The notes beneath the pieces are model-generated. The model saw nothing but the letters and a program-made list of their open reading frames with translations, was not told where the DNA came from and searched no databases. Both the position numbers and the translations under genes were made by a program. Positions 5,834 through 5,875 of a stretch of DNA of 5,875 bases are shown piece by piece; position 1 is the first letter of the stretch; every line of letters begins with the position of its first letter. This DNA is from Candidatus Omnitrophota bacterium (lineage in GTDB: Bacteria; Omnitrophota; Gorgyraeia; Aquiviventales; Aquiviventaceae): positions 1 to 5,875 of the forward strand of contig JAGVGS010000104.1 in the NCBI GenBank assembly GCA_020057015.1, given 5' to 3'.

Positions 5834-5875
5834 CTACCAGCTCGCTTTCGTAAGGCCTGGGATCTCGCAGCGCCA
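5834..5875 (-). CDS. rpsN: 30S ribosomal protein S14 (uS14), C-terminal end only
   Basis: Only the last 13 codons and the TAG stop are inside the window. They read WRCEIPGLTKASW, and the EIPGxxKASW ending is characteristic of S14, a small-subunit head protein. Position immediately before rpsH matches the standard order. The zinc-binding CXXC motifs that separate the short and long forms would lie upstream and cannot be seen. One oddity: most S14 proteins have a glycine just before EIPG (as in RGEIPG), but here it is cysteine with a tryptophan two before it. This may be a real substitution or a sequence error near a contig end. Confidence 0.88.
   Translation of the reverse strand, partial: WRCEIPGLTKASW

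Noticed and set aside
1..5875. Search for an undescribed system, mobile element, CRISPR array, RNA gene or internal terminator.
   Set aside because: Every base is accounted for by conserved spc/alpha operon genes or spacers of at most 19 bases. No repeats, inserted foreign segments or hairpin plus T-run terminators were seen.

Overview
The window is one stretch of a bacterial ribosomal-protein operon (the spc operon running into the start of the alpha operon). All of it reads on the minus strand. In transcription order, from position 5875 down to 1, it holds: the last codons of rpsN (uS14), rpsH (uS8), rplF (uL6), rplR (uL18), rpsE (uS5), rplO (uL15), secY, adk, map, infA, rpmJ (bL36) and most of rpsM (uS13). 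Ten genes are complete and the two at the ends are cut by the window edge. Packing is extreme: the largest gap between genes is 19 bases, several junctions overlap by one base (TAATG, TGATG), and secY/adk and adk/map overlap by more. No tRNA, rRNA, insertion sequence, CRISPR array, obvious terminator or internal promoter is visible, and no stretch over 20 bases lacks a gene.

The genes form one expression unit for building and using ribosomes. There are seven complete or near-complete ribosomal proteins plus the end of an eighth. With them are initiation factor IF-1, the SecY channel that receives nascent membrane and secreted proteins, methionine aminopeptidase, which trims the first Met from new chains, and adenylate kinase, which recycles AMP to ADP. 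The order secY-adk-map-infA-rpmJ-rpsM is the one known from Bacillus and many other bacteria. Enterobacteria instead have secY-rpmJ-rpsM, with adk, map and infA elsewhere.

The one departure in gene content is the absence of rpmD (uL30). It normally sits between rpsE and rplO, but here those two genes share a base, so there is no room for it. Loss of uL30 is known in several lineages, including the candidate phyla radiation and cyanobacteria. The organism is a GC-rich bacterium (about 60% or a little more GC, judged by eye). The window alone does not fix its phylum. An uncultured lineage assembled from metagenomic data is plausible but is only an inference.

I found no previously undescribed system here. 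This is a conserved housekeeping region. The points worth a second look are the missing rpmD, the adk start choice, the unusual visible end of rpsN, and the stop/start coupling with long Shine-Dalgarno spacing.
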